Part shown: one piece after another, positions 6,867-14,069 of the stretch
Position numbering within the stretch: position 1 is the stretch's first letter
Layout: every line of letters starts with the position of its first letter
DNA from: Amycolatopsis marina
GTDB taxonomy: Bacteria > Actinomycetota > Actinomycetes > Mycobacteriales > Pseudonocardiaceae
Assembly (NCBI RefSeq): GCF_900111885.1
Contig: NZ_FOKG01000033.1
Location: forward strand, 1 to 40,718
Direction of reading: 5' to 3'
DNA: 40,718 nucleotides
Notes under the pieces: model-generated
The model's database searches: none
What the model saw: only the letters and a program-made list of their open reading frames with translations
Told to the model about the DNA's origin: nothing
Program-made: the position numbers and the translations under genes

Positions 6867-9163
6867 GTGGCCGACCATGGCCGCGCTTGTGCAGCGTATG
6901 CCGGACCCGCCCGGTCAAGCACCGCCATGTCGACTACTGCTGCACCTGCCAGCCCGGCGGGCCCGTGACGCCCCCGCCGTGTCAGCGCTGCGGAGCGACC
7001 GAGAATTACTACAGCGCGGGCCTGTGCGCCCGCTGCCACCGGTTCTCCCCGCTGACCATCGACTCGTGCGAGGACTGCTACGCCTGGGGCGCGACCCGCA
7101 CTCGTAAATGGCTGTGCCAGGGCTGCCACGCGTGGCGACAGCGCCGCCCGCTCGGTGACTGTGTCGCCTGCGGGCGGCGCGTGGCCCTCGACCCGAATTG
7201 GGGCGCGTGTCGACTGTGCTGGCGACAAGCCGACCTGGTCGGCACCGACGATCTCGCCGCCGCGATCCGCCATGGGCACCAGCTGTTCTTCGCCGATCTG
7301 TTCCGCAGCCGGGCGGGACGGGCGACTCGGCCTGGCCCGCCGGGACTGCGGCCCGGGCCGACCGCGCGGTTCGCCGCCACCGGCGCACCGCCACGGAAAG
7401 TGCTGCAGTGGACCATCTTCGACGCGATGCGCACGAACACCACGACCACGCCACGGCCGTGCACCCGCTGCGGGCAACGCCCGGTCAAGACGGCCCAGTC
7501 GGACTTCTGTTACCCCTGCCAGCCCGGCGGCCCGGGGATTGCGCCACCGTGCCGGAAGTGCGGCTCGACCAGCGACTACTACACCGCCGGGTTGTGTGTG
7601 CGCTGTCACCGGTTCCCGCCGTTGACGGTGGATTCGTGTCCGGACTGCCACGCGTGGGGCACCCGACGCGGCAACGCCTGGCTGTGCGAAGGATGCCGCG
7701 GCTGGCGACGCCACCACCCCAGCCGTGCCGACTGCGTCATCTGCGCACGGATGAGCCACGTCAACGCCAACGGCCTGTGCCGGCTGTGCCGTAAACAGGC
7801 ACTCTGGCTGCCGAGCAGCACCCATGCCGACCAGGCCGAGCACATTTGGCGCTGGGGGCACCAGCTGTACTTCGCCGACATGTTCACCGGGCTCGGTGTC
7901 CGCGCCGCTCGCGCCGCTGCGGCCGACCAACGCCGGCGGCAGAGACCACGGCCGCTGCCCGCCCGTTGTCCGATACGCCATCAGCAACTGGTTGCCTTCA
8001 TCCTGCCCCGCGATTTGCATGCCGGGAATGCACGCGGCTTTCCGGCCCCGTCCGATCCAGGACTTGCGGCCTACCTCGACGAGTGCGTCACCGAACACGC
8101 CGCCCGGCATGGCTGGGACTCCAAGGTCGCAACCCGCACCCGGACGGGCCTGCACATCCTGCTGGGGCTGCAGGACACTCCCGGCGCGGCCATCAACGCC
8201 AGCGATGTCGCCACCCTGTCCGTCATCGATGGTCCGGTCCGCCCCATCCTCGACGTCCTGGCCGCCCACGGATTCCTCCACGACGACCGCGTCCCGACCA
8301 TCGAACGCTGGTTCACCGCCAAAACCATCGGCCTGCCCGACGAGATGGTGACCGACCTGCGGTGGTGGTTCGACGTGATGCGCCACGGCCACACCAGCCC
8401 ACCCCGCAGCATTCCCCGCGCGGCCCGCACGATTCAGGCAAAACTGCGATGGGCCCTGCCCGCACTGCAAACCTGGGCGGTGCGCGGGCACGAACATCTC
8501 CGAGAGATCACCCGTGATGACGTTCTCGCGATCCTGCCCACCTCCGGCACACCCCGCCACACCATGCTCCAAGGGCTGCGCTCGATCTTCCGGCTGCTCA
8601 AAGTCCACAAGCGCGTATTCGTCAACCCGACCGCGCGTATCCCGCTCGGTCGAGGACCAGGCCGAGTCCCCCTGCCCACCCCGGTCGACGACATCCGCGA
8701 GGCGCTGTACAGCGAGGACACCACCCGGGCGGCGATCGCCGCGCTGGTGGCCTTCCACGCCCTGTCTTCCCAGCAACTGCGCAACCTGCAGCTCACCGAC
8801 GTCCACGACGGCCACCTGCAGGCCGGAGATCGCACCATCCCGCTCGCCAGCCCGGTACGCCAGCGGCTGAGCGCCTACCTCGACTACCGCTCTGCCCGCT
8901 GGCCCGCCACCGCCAACCCGCACCTGTTCATCCACTACCGCAGCGCCAACCACACCCGCCCCGTCCAGATCGAGTGGCTGGCCCACCGCCTGGGCTTGTC
9001 CACCCAGGCCCTGCGCGAAGACCGCATCCTGCACGAAGTTCACGCCACCAGAGGCGATATCCGCCGCCTGTGCGACCTGTTCGGCCTGTCCGTCGGTGGC
9101 GCCGAGCGCTACACGGTCGTCCTCGACCCTCCCGATCTGCCGACCAGCGATCGACACGCCTAG
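6863..9163 (+). CDS. Large CxxC-array protein fused to a degenerate tyrosine-recombinase domain (766 aa)
   Basis: GTG 6863 overlaps the HTH stop (GTGA). The N-terminal half contains two copies of a cysteine module, about residues 10-146 and 197-342. Each has eight CxxC pairs in the same order (first copy CSVC, CCTC, CQRC, CARC, CEDC, CQGC, CVAC, CRLC) and each ends with GHQLFFADLF or GHQLYFADMF. That gives sixteen CxxC pairs, enough for about eight zinc ribbons. The C-terminal half has a SAM-like segment and a shortened catalytic fold. The first catalytic Arg is replaced (HALSSQQLRNLQLTD), the HxxR motif is kept (HATR, about 727-730), the GH motif is GL, and a Tyr is kept (GGAERYTVV, about 750). 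It probably supports the true recombinase as a DNA-binding or architectural partner. Confidence 0.8.
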   Translation: MSGRPWPRLCSVCRTRPVKHRHVDYCCTCQPGGPVTPPPCQRCGATENYYSAGLCARCHRFSPLTIDSCEDCYAWGATRTRKWLCQGCHAWRQRRPLGDCVACGRRVALDPNWGACRLCWRQADLVGTDDLAAAIRHGHQLFFADLFRSRAGRATRPGPPGLRPGPTARFAATGAPPRKVLQWTIFDAMRTNTTTTPRPCTRCGQRPVKTAQSDFCYPCQPGGPGIAPPCRKCGSTSDYYTAGLCVRCHRFPPLTVDSCPDCHAWGTRRGNAWLCEGCRGWRRHHPSRADCVICARMSHVNANGLCRLCRKQALWLPSSTHADQAEHIWRWGHQLYFADMFTGLGVRAARAAAADQRRRQRPRPLPARCPIRHQQLVAFILPRDLHAGNARGFPAPSDPGLAAYLDECVTEHAARHGWDSKVATRTRTGLHILLGLQDTPGAAINASDVATLSVIDGPVRPILDVLAAHGFLHDDRVPTIERWFTAKTIGLPDEMVTDLRWWFDVMRHGHTSPPRSIPRAARTIQAKLRWALPALQTWAVRGHEHLREITRDDVLAILPTSGTPRHTMLQGLRSIFRLLKVHKRVFVNPTARIPLGRGPGRVPLPTPVDDIREALYSEDTTRAAIAALVAFHALSSQQLRNLQLTDVHDGHLQAGDRTIPLASPVRQRLSAYLDYRSARWPATANPHLFIHYRSANHTRPVQIEWLAHRLGLSTQALREDRILHEVHATRGDIRRLCDLFGLSVGGAERYTVVLDPPDLPTSDRHA

Positions 9164-9194
9164 CTCGACGGCCTGTGTGCTCAGCGGCAACAGC

Positions 9195-9232
9195 TTGACC
9201 TTCGAGTCGACTCGAAGGTTTACCGTCGGAGT
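9195..9232 (+). promoter_or_regulatory. MerR-type promoter with 22-bp palindromic operator; transcript likely leaderless
   Basis: A TTGACC -35 at 9195-9200 and TACCGT -10 at 9221-9226 are separated by 20 bases, the stretched spacing typical of MerR-family promoters. The spacer region holds a perfect 22-bp palindrome, ACCTTCGAGTC/GACTCGAAGGT at 9198-9219. The expected transcription start falls at about 9233, which is the GTG of the regulator, so the mRNA would be leaderless. No ribosome site fits before 9233. This supports autoregulation by the following gene. Confidence 0.75.
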
Positions 9233-10006
9233 GTGACGACCTATCGGATCTCTCAACTGGCCGAGCGGGCCGGGGTGCGCCCGACCACGCTGCGGTTCTA
9301 CGAACAAGCCGGACTGCTGCCCGCCCAGCGCTCCGAGTCGGGCTACCGACTCTACGGCGACGACGCCATCGAACGGCTGGGCTTCATCACCTCCGGCAAA
9401 CGACTCGGCCTGCCCCTGGAGGAGATCCGCGACCTGCTGCAGGTCTGGGAAGACGGCCTGTGCACCGACGTCCGACACCGGCTGCGCCCCATGCTCGCGA
9501 CCCGCATCGCCGAGGCCGAACAACGCGCCACCGAACTCGACGCCTTCACCGAGCGGCTGCGCCAGGCCCTGACCGAGATCGACGGTCCGCCCCGACCCGG
9601 CCGCTGCGACCCCGGCTGCGGGTTCCTGCACCACCAACACGACCCACAACCCACGCCCATCAAACTGAGCCCACCGCGCCCCACCACCGACAACACCGGC
9701 GACAACGGGACCACACCCGCACCGATCGCCTGCACGCTCAACGGCAGCGATCAAGCCGAACGAGCCCAGCAGTGGCACGAACTGCTGGACCACGCCCAGC
9801 GCCGAGACCCCATCGACGGCGGCCTGCGCTTCCACCTGCCCGCGCACACCGCAGGCGAAGTCGCCGCCCTCGCTGCAGCCGAACAGCAATGCTGCGCCTT
9901 CTTCACCTTCACGCTGCACCTGTCCGCAGGCGAGCTGCAGTTCGACGTGCACGCCCCCGACGACGCCGCCCCCCTGCTGGCCGACCTCTTCGGCACTCCC
10001 AACTGA
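9233..10006 (+). CDS. MerR-family regulator with an added Cys-containing C-terminal domain (257 aa)
   Basis: Residues 1-75 are a standard MerR winged helix (YRISQLAERAGVRPTTLRFY, then GYRLYGDDAIERLGF), followed by the dimer helix to about 120. Potential metal ligands are Cys in EDGLCTDVR (about 80) and GRCDPGCGFLHHQH (about 123-135), which resembles soft-metal sensors of the ZntR/CueR/MerR group. After a Pro/Thr-rich linker comes a second domain, about 160-255, with a vicinal pair in AAEQQCCAFFTFTLHL. Ordinary MerR proteins are about 130-150 residues, so this one is nearly doubled. The operator directly upstream and the YnfA gene 51 bases downstream make a regulator/transporter pair. The inducing ligand is not known. 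A thiophilic metal or an electrophile is plausible. Confidence 0.88.
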   Translation: MTTYRISQLAERAGVRPTTLRFYEQAGLLPAQRSESGYRLYGDDAIERLGFITSGKRLGLPLEEIRDLLQVWEDGLCTDVRHRLRPMLATRIAEAEQRATELDAFTERLRQALTEIDGPPRPGRCDPGCGFLHHQHDPQPTPIKLSPPRPTTDNTGDNGTTPAPIACTLNGSDQAERAQQWHELLDHAQRRDPIDGGLRFHLPAHTAGEVAALAAAEQQCCAFFTFTLHLSAGELQFDVHAPDDAAPLLADLFGTPN

Positions 10007-10057
10007 ACCGCCACCCCACCACGCCGCGCCACCACGCAACATTCGGAAAGGTTGCTC

Positions 10058-10390
10058 GTGCTCGTCCTGAAGTCGATCGCGCTGTTCGTGCTGGCCGCGC
10101 TCGCCGAAATCGGCGGCGCCTGGCTCGTCTGGCAAGGCGTCCGCGAACACCGCGGCTGGATCTGGATCGGCGCCGGGGTCATCGCCCTCGGCCTCTACGG
10201 CTTCGTCGCCACCCTGCAACCCGACGCACACTTCGGCCGCATCCTCGCCGCCTACGGCGGCATCTTCGTCGCGGGCTCGCTGGCCTGGGGCATGGCCCTC
10301 GACGGCTACCGCCCCGACCGCTACGACATCACCGGCGCCCTGCTCTGCCTCATCGGTGTCGCCGTCATCATGTACGCACCCCGAGGCTGA
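10058..10390 (+). CDS. ynfA: YnfA/UPF0060-family small membrane protein (110 aa)
   Basis: Four hydrophobic helices fill the protein: about residues 3-22 (LKSIALFVLAALAEIGGAWL), 31-50, 60-80 and 87-106. Family hallmarks are AALAEIGGAWLVW in helix 1, GRILAAYGGIFVAGSLAW in helix 3 and DITGALLCLIGVAVIMY at the end. Length matches the family (about 105-112). I chose GTG 10058, with GGAAAGG 6 bases upstream. The TTG at 10052 abuts that site. YnfA proteins are inner-membrane proteins related in fold to small multidrug-resistance transporters and are often near metal or stress resistance genes. The MerR-type gene in front suggests inducible efflux, but the substrate is not established. Confidence 0.9.
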   Translation: MLVLKSIALFVLAALAEIGGAWLVWQGVREHRGWIWIGAGVIALGLYGFVATLQPDAHFGRILAAYGGIFVAGSLAWGMALDGYRPDRYDITGALLCLIGVAVIMYAPRG

Positions 10391-10494
10391 CACCACAGCA
10401 AACAGGCCGCAACGCCGACAACACGCGCCTGAGTACCAGAACCGACCAACGCTTCCGCCATCGGTTCGTGAACCCAAGCATCCCAGTACCCTCA

Positions 10495-11001
10495 TTACCG
10501 GCCACCACCACTTGAGTTCCCATCACTGTCCACTTCAGAATTCGCGAACCCCAGGGAAACGCCGGTGACCCCATGCTGGGGATGGGCGGCGCCGCTGCCG
10601 TGGGTGCGGATGGCCTCGACGCCGACCAGCGACAGCAGCTGGGTTCGGTAGGTGGCGGTGACGTCGACAGTCACGGTGTTGCCGGCGACCGCGACGGTGC
10701 CGGTGGCGCCGATGCTCGCCAGATACCGCTGCGCCAGCTCACGCGCGCGTGCCGGGTCGAGCCGGACCGTGCCGGTGGCGCGATAGGCGGCGAGGTCGAG
10801 AGCTTGGGCGCCCGCGCGGGCGGCGGACTCGGCCTGACCGCTGGAACGGACCTTGCTCGCGAGCGCGAGCCCGCCGTCCAGGCTCAGGCCGGCCAGGGCG
10901 AGCAGCCCGGTCAGCAGGGCGAGTACGAAGGCGGTCACCCGGCCGTCGTCGGCGCGCCACCAGACACCCCACCCGCCGACGTTCAGGGCGCGGGGGGTCA
11001 T
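10495..11001 (-). CDS. TadG-like pilus/secretion protein (168 aa)
   Basis: The start at ATG 11001-10999 overlaps the stop of the TadE gene (ATGA). A short cytoplasmic stretch is followed by one hydrophobic helix, DDGRVTAFVLALLTGLLALA, at about 20-40, with Glu-lacking pseudopilin character. Then comes ASKVRSSGQAESAARAGAQA, the classical first helix region of TadG-like proteins (putative Flp-pilus Tad-like domain), and a beta-rich region ending TATYRTQLLSLVGVEAIRTH. The last about 20 residues (VSLGFANSEVDSDGNSSGGG) are hydrophilic and unlike the usual short end after HGVTG. They may be encoded by the end of the inserted element. Its likely role is assembly or export at the membrane. Confidence 0.8.
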   Translation of the reverse strand: MTPRALNVGGWGVWWRADDGRVTAFVLALLTGLLALAGLSLDGGLALASKVRSSGQAESAARAGAQALDLAAYRATGTVRLDPARARELAQRYLASIGATGTVAVAGNTVTVDVTATYRTQLLSLVGVEAIRTHGSGAAHPQHGVTGVSLGFANSEVDSDGNSSGGGR

Positions 11002-11468
11002 GGTGTCGCTCCGGTACCGGGCTGGGATCGGTGGGTATCGACCACCTCGCTGGCGGTTGATTCGAGGGTCGTCTCGCCGGGCACGCCGAGCAGTAGGGCC
11101 TGTCCGAAGTCGACGGTGCAGCGCACCCGCACGGTCACCACGGCGCCGGGATCCGGTGTGCCGGTCAGGGTGGTGGCGACGTCGCGGCACACCAGCCCGG
11201 CCTGGGCGAGGGCGGCGCCGGCGGTGTCGCGGGCGGCGGTGGCCGCGGCCGGGGTGCTGCGGTGCAGGGTGGCGGCGCGCGCGGCCTGGTGGGCGGCGTC
11301 GTCGAGCCGCAGCCGGGCGTCGACGCCGCGATGGACCACCACGGCCACGAACACCAGCAGCATGACCAGCAGCGGCGTGATGAGCACGGCCTCGGCGGTC
11401 ACCGAGCCGCCCCCTGCCGCCCACCACCGCCGCAGCCACCCTCGTGCCGTTCGACTGTGGCGGGTCAC
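10998..11468 (-). CDS. TadE-family pseudopilin (156 aa)
   Basis: GTG 11468-11466 overlaps the preceding stop as GTGA, which fixes the start. The longer frame back to 11546 lies inside the upstream gene. A basic leader (TRHSRTARGWLRRWW) precedes GGGSVTAEAVLITPLLVMLL, the TadE signature in which a Gly is followed by a Glu-containing hydrophobic helix that can be processed by prepilin peptidase. The helix continues to VVVHRGVDARLRLDDAAHQA. Two Cys (about 119 and 142) in the C-terminal domain could form a disulfide. Second of two TadE-like genes in the cluster, with a TadG-like gene overlapping downstream. Probably a minor pilin or pseudopilin. Confidence 0.85.
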   Translation of the reverse strand: MTRHSRTARGWLRRWWAAGGGSVTAEAVLITPLLVMLLVFVAVVVHRGVDARLRLDDAAHQAARAATLHRSTPAAATAARDTAGAALAQAGLVCRDVATTLTGTPDPGAVVTVRVRCTVDFGQALLLGVPGETTLESTASEVVDTHRSQPGTGATP

Positions 11469-12418
11469 GACAGGCCCTCGTCCGATCGCGCTCCCCGCAG
11501 CGACGTACCGCCGTGGTGGAGCAGGGCGTGTCGACCTTGCGGCCACGAGGAGGGTGGTTGTTCCCAGGGGAACGCTCCGGCGCCGGTGACGTCGCGGGCG
11601 GCGGTGATATGGGCGAATATGGCCCGCGGTAACGCTTCCGCAGCCTCGGCTACCCGCCGGGTCTGGGCGTGTCCGGGCAGGACGGCGAGGGTGCGATCGG
11701 TTAGGGCGGCCAGCTCGCGCTGCCGCAGTTTCGCCTCCCAGGCCCGGGTCAGCACGAGGCAGGCGTCCACGTGCCGCACCACCTCACCGAGGCTGTCGTC
11801 GATCACGTCGACCGCCTGGCGTGCCGCGGCGGCCAGCTCGCCGGCCTCGGAATCGGGATCGGCGGCGAGGTCGTCGGCGAGACTGCGCGCGGGGCGAGTG
11901 CGATCCAGACAACAAAACGTCTCCCACACCACCCGATGCACTTCCCGCAGTAGCGCGGGGTCGATCCAGGCGCGGGCCGGGCTGCGGTGCAGTTCGTCCA
12001 CACCGGCGATCAAGGTCCGCGCTGCCGCGGTGCCGGCCTCGGCGAGGTCGCGGCTGCGGAGAAAGAACTCGCCCCGCACGCGATCGAGCCGACACGGACT
12101 TCCCGGACCATGGCGGTGGTCGGTGAGAACGCGGGTGGCGTTGCGCCAGCCGGCGAACGCACTCGCGCCGACCGCGAGGGTTCCGGCGCCCAGCGCGAAT
12201 ACCGCGGCGAAACCGGTAGTCGAGGAGGCGGAGAGAACCGCGAGGACGACGCCGGTGAGTCCAGCGAGGACGATCCGCGGACGCAGCCCGGCCCGGACAC
12301 GCTCGCCGCGCCACCGCGACTCGGAGATATCCGGGTTCAGCAACAGCAAATCCGGCCCGTCCGGGAACAGCGCGACCCGCACCGGCGACGCCGGTCCAGT
12401 CGATACGTGTTGTGTCAT
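11465..12418 (-). CDS. Unknown membrane protein of the pilus cluster (317 aa)
   Basis: The start at ATG 12418-12416 has AAAGGAAAA just upstream. Residues about 45-90 contain two hydrophobic segments, IVLAGLTGVVLAVLSASSTT and AAVFALGAGTLAVGASAFAG. The rest is soluble and mostly helical, with many Arg/Ala/Leu residues (EFFLRSRDLAEAGTAAARTL, LREVHRVVWETFCCLDRTR). It lies between two TadE genes and overlaps the downstream one by GTGA, so it is part of the pilus operon. I recognise no characterised domain. Proteins of this general shape are found in actinobacterial tad loci as conserved hypotheticals. It could be a membrane scaffold for the TadE/TadG products, which is inference. Confidence 0.75.
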   Translation of the reverse strand: MTQHVSTGPASPVRVALFPDGPDLLLLNPDISESRWRGERVRAGLRPRIVLAGLTGVVLAVLSASSTTGFAAVFALGAGTLAVGASAFAGWRNATRVLTDHRHGPGSPCRLDRVRGEFFLRSRDLAEAGTAAARTLIAGVDELHRSPARAWIDPALLREVHRVVWETFCCLDRTRPARSLADDLAADPDSEAGELAAAARQAVDVIDDSLGEVVRHVDACLVLTRAWEAKLRQRELAALTDRTLAVLPGHAQTRRVAEAAEALPRAIFAHITAARDVTGAGAFPWEQPPSSWPQGRHALLHHGGTSLRGARSDEGLS

Positions 12419-12467
12419 CGGGGTTTTCCTTTCGCCCCCGGCACCGGGATCGCCGCGGGGGGGGGAC

Positions 12468-12908
12468 TTAGGGCGCGGTGTCGGGTATGAAGCGTTCGAC
12501 CTCACCGATGGCTTCGGCGTGCACGTGCAGGTGCACACCGGGCAGGACTGCGGCGGCCTCGCCGCGGATACTCACCGACACCGTGCTCGCGGTGCGGAAC
12601 ACGGTGAGGTCGGGATTGCGCAACGGCCCGGCGGCGAGGTCGGCGAGCAGGCGCTGGCCCGCGGCGTGTCCGGCGCTGGTGGTGCCGTCCTGGGTTCGTG
12701 CCGCGGCCAGGGCGTGGGAGGCGGCGGCCTGGGCGACGTGGGTGGCGTGGGACCACACGGCGAACTGGATGATCGCCAGCAACGCCAGCAACACCAGCGG
12801 TGTGGCGATGACCAGCTCGACCGTGGCCTCGCCCCGGTCTCCGCGCAGGGCGCCCCGCAGGCGTCCGGCCAGCCCGTGGGCTCGAGTTGCGGTGGATTGG
12901 GCGGGCAT
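12468..12908 (-). CDS. TadE-family pseudopilin (146 aa)
   Basis: The start at ATG 12908 lies 3 bases after the stop of the small pilin-like gene. A basic leader (RGALRGDRG) precedes EATVELVIATPLVLLALLAI, the TadE signature with Gly just before Glu, the usual prepilin-peptidase cut, and a hydrophobic helix continuing to QFAVWSHATHVAQAAASHA. The C-terminal 80 residues form a compact beta-rich domain with repeated short hydrophobic stretches. The stop (TAA 12470-12468) is followed at once by a nine-G run on the plus strand (12457-12465). Together with the second TadE and TadG-like products it probably forms minor pilus or secretion subunits. Confidence 0.85.
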   Translation of the reverse strand: MPAQSTATRAHGLAGRLRGALRGDRGEATVELVIATPLVLLALLAIIQFAVWSHATHVAQAAASHALAAARTQDGTTSAGHAAGQRLLADLAAGPLRNPDLTVFRTASTVSVSIRGEAAAVLPGVHLHVHAEAIGEVERFIPDTAP

Positions 12909-12911
12909 GGG

Positions 12912-13112
12912 TCAGCCGCCGAGGCCGAGGTCGATGGAGTTCGCCTTCTGCGTCAGTTTCGCCACGATGATCGCGATGATCGCGATCGCGGCGATGGCCA
13001 TCAGCGCGGTGACGATGACGGTGGTGGTGATCTCCCCGCGCTCCGGGTCTGAGCGCAGCAGGGTGATGCGCGCCCACGTCAGGTCCCGCAGTGTGCGGAT
13101 GTGGTGCAACAT
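12912..13112 (-). CDS. Short Flp-like pilin precursor (66 aa)
   Basis: The start at ATG 13112 has AAGAAGG 7 bases upstream. A charged leader of about 25 residues (MLHHIRTLRDLTWARITLLR, then SDPERG) is followed by EITTTVIVTALMAIAAIAII and then a short tail with AKLTQKANSIDLGLGG. Gly-Glu followed by a roughly 20-residue hydrophobic helix is the type IVb/Flp prepilin pattern and fits cleavage by the A24 peptidase at 19953. Its place between TadC and TadE is where the major Flp pilin usually lies. Length is typical. The mature pilin would be only about 40 residues. Confidence 0.75.
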   Translation of the reverse strand: MLHHIRTLRDLTWARITLLRSDPERGEITTTVIVTALMAIAAIAIIAIIVAKLTQKANSIDLGLGG

Positions 13113-13175
13113 GGTGGTGCCTTCTTTCCCTTGTCGTGCAACGCCTTTCCTGTGGGGACGGGCATACGGGGCGGG

Positions 13176-14069
13176 CTAGAGTCCGTTGAGGACTTGGACG
13201 ACGGCCGGGTAGGCGATAAAGCCGAGGAACCCGACGAACAGCACCGTCACGGGCAGTGCCATGCGTTCGGTGGCGGCCTGGGCGTCGGCTTCGGCAGCGG
13301 TGATCTGGTGGGTCCGCAGGGCCTGAGCTTTCGCGGCCAGCGACGCGCGGACACGGGCGCCTTCGGTGCCGGCCAGGGAGATCGACGCGGCGAGTTCGGA
13401 CAGTTCGGTGATGTCGAGTTCCTCCCCGAGGCGGCGCAGGGTGTTCCACGGGGTGGTGCGGGTCAGCTGCGCGGTGTCCAGGGCGCGCCGGATCTTGTCG
13501 AATGCCGGGCCCGCTCCGACGGCGGCGGCATCGCCGAGGGCAGCCTCAACGCCGGCCCCGCCGGCGAGGGTGATCCACACCAGATCCAGGAACGCCGAGA
13601 GCGCGTCGCGAAATTCTCGCCGCGCCCGGGAAGCCTTGGCGCGGACGTCGAGATCGGGGGTCAGGAAGCCGAGTGCAGCGAGCATGAGCCCGGCCAGCAG
13701 CGGCACCTCCACACTCAAGGACAGCCCACCGAGGGCCAGTAGTGCTTGCAGGAGCCAGGGGGCGAGCAGCCCGGCCACGGCCAGCAGCGCTTGGGAGGCG
13801 AGGTGGGTGTCGATGCCGCGGCCGATGACCCGCAGATCGGCGTGGATCGTCGCGCCGGGCAGGCCGAGCTTGCGCAGGCCAGGGACGAACATTCGACCCC
13901 AGGTGGTGACCCAGGCGGCGTCGGCCGCGAGGACGATCGGTGTGGCCGGTGGCCGTGTGTCGATCTTGGCGAGGCGGTCGCTCAGTGCCGGGGCCGGTGG
14001 TAGGGCCCAGGTCAGCAGCAGCCACAGGCCGAGACCCGCACCCGTGCCGAAAGCGAGTGCGGGAATCAC
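13176..14069 (-). CDS. tadC: TadC-like type II secretion F-domain protein (297 aa)
   Basis: GTG 14069-14067 overlaps the TadB stop (GTGA). A hydrophobic N-terminal helix is followed by two central helices (LASQALLAVAGLLAPWLLQA and SLSVEVPLLAGLMLAALGFL), then the GspF domain with RRAREFRDALSAFLDLV-type residues, GAGVEAALGDAAAVGAGPAF and a helix-rich stretch to AEADAQAATERMALPVTVLF, ending in a final membrane helix. The cytoplasmic GspF helices bind the TadA ATPase in known Tad systems. Gene order TadA-TadB-TadC is the standard one. Length and domain order are normal. Confidence 0.9.
   Translation of the reverse strand: MIPALAFGTGAGLGLWLLLTWALPPAPALSDRLAKIDTRPPATPIVLAADAAWVTTWGRMFVPGLRKLGLPGATIHADLRVIGRGIDTHLASQALLAVAGLLAPWLLQALLALGGLSLSVEVPLLAGLMLAALGFLTPDLDVRAKASRARREFRDALSAFLDLVWITLAGGAGVEAALGDAAAVGAGPAFDKIRRALDTAQLTRTTPWNTLRRLGEELDITELSELAASISLAGTEGARVRASLAAKAQALRTHQITAAEADAQAATERMALPVTVLFVGFLGFIAYPAVVQVLNGL

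Larger units (their letters stand above)
5282..10563 (+). mobile_element. Putative Tn554-like recombinase element with merR-type/ynfA cargo (ends approximate)
   Basis: Five plus-strand genes (recombinase, HTH, CxxC/recombinase-like protein, MerR, YnfA) sit between two minus-strand blocks that belong to one pilus/secretion locus. The first three overlap or nearly touch, as in three-component tyrosine-recombinase transposons. Boundaries are set only by where pilus-locus coding stops (10495-10563) and restarts (5258-5282). Both putative ends carry GGGTTCG and GGGTTCAC motifs in opposite orientation: left about 5309 and 5363, right, reverse-complemented, about 10475-10550. That is weak support. 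Whole-element status is inference from context. Confidence 0.45.

Noticed and set aside
5285..10495. Minus-strand open frame of 1736 codons opposite the recombinase unit
   Set aside because: It is antisense to five well-supported plus-strand genes, with codon positions typical of a shadow frame.
5300..10560. Clean terminal inverted repeats for the recombinase element
   Set aside because: Only 7-8 base motifs are shared, with different spacing at the two ends. Not enough to define ends.
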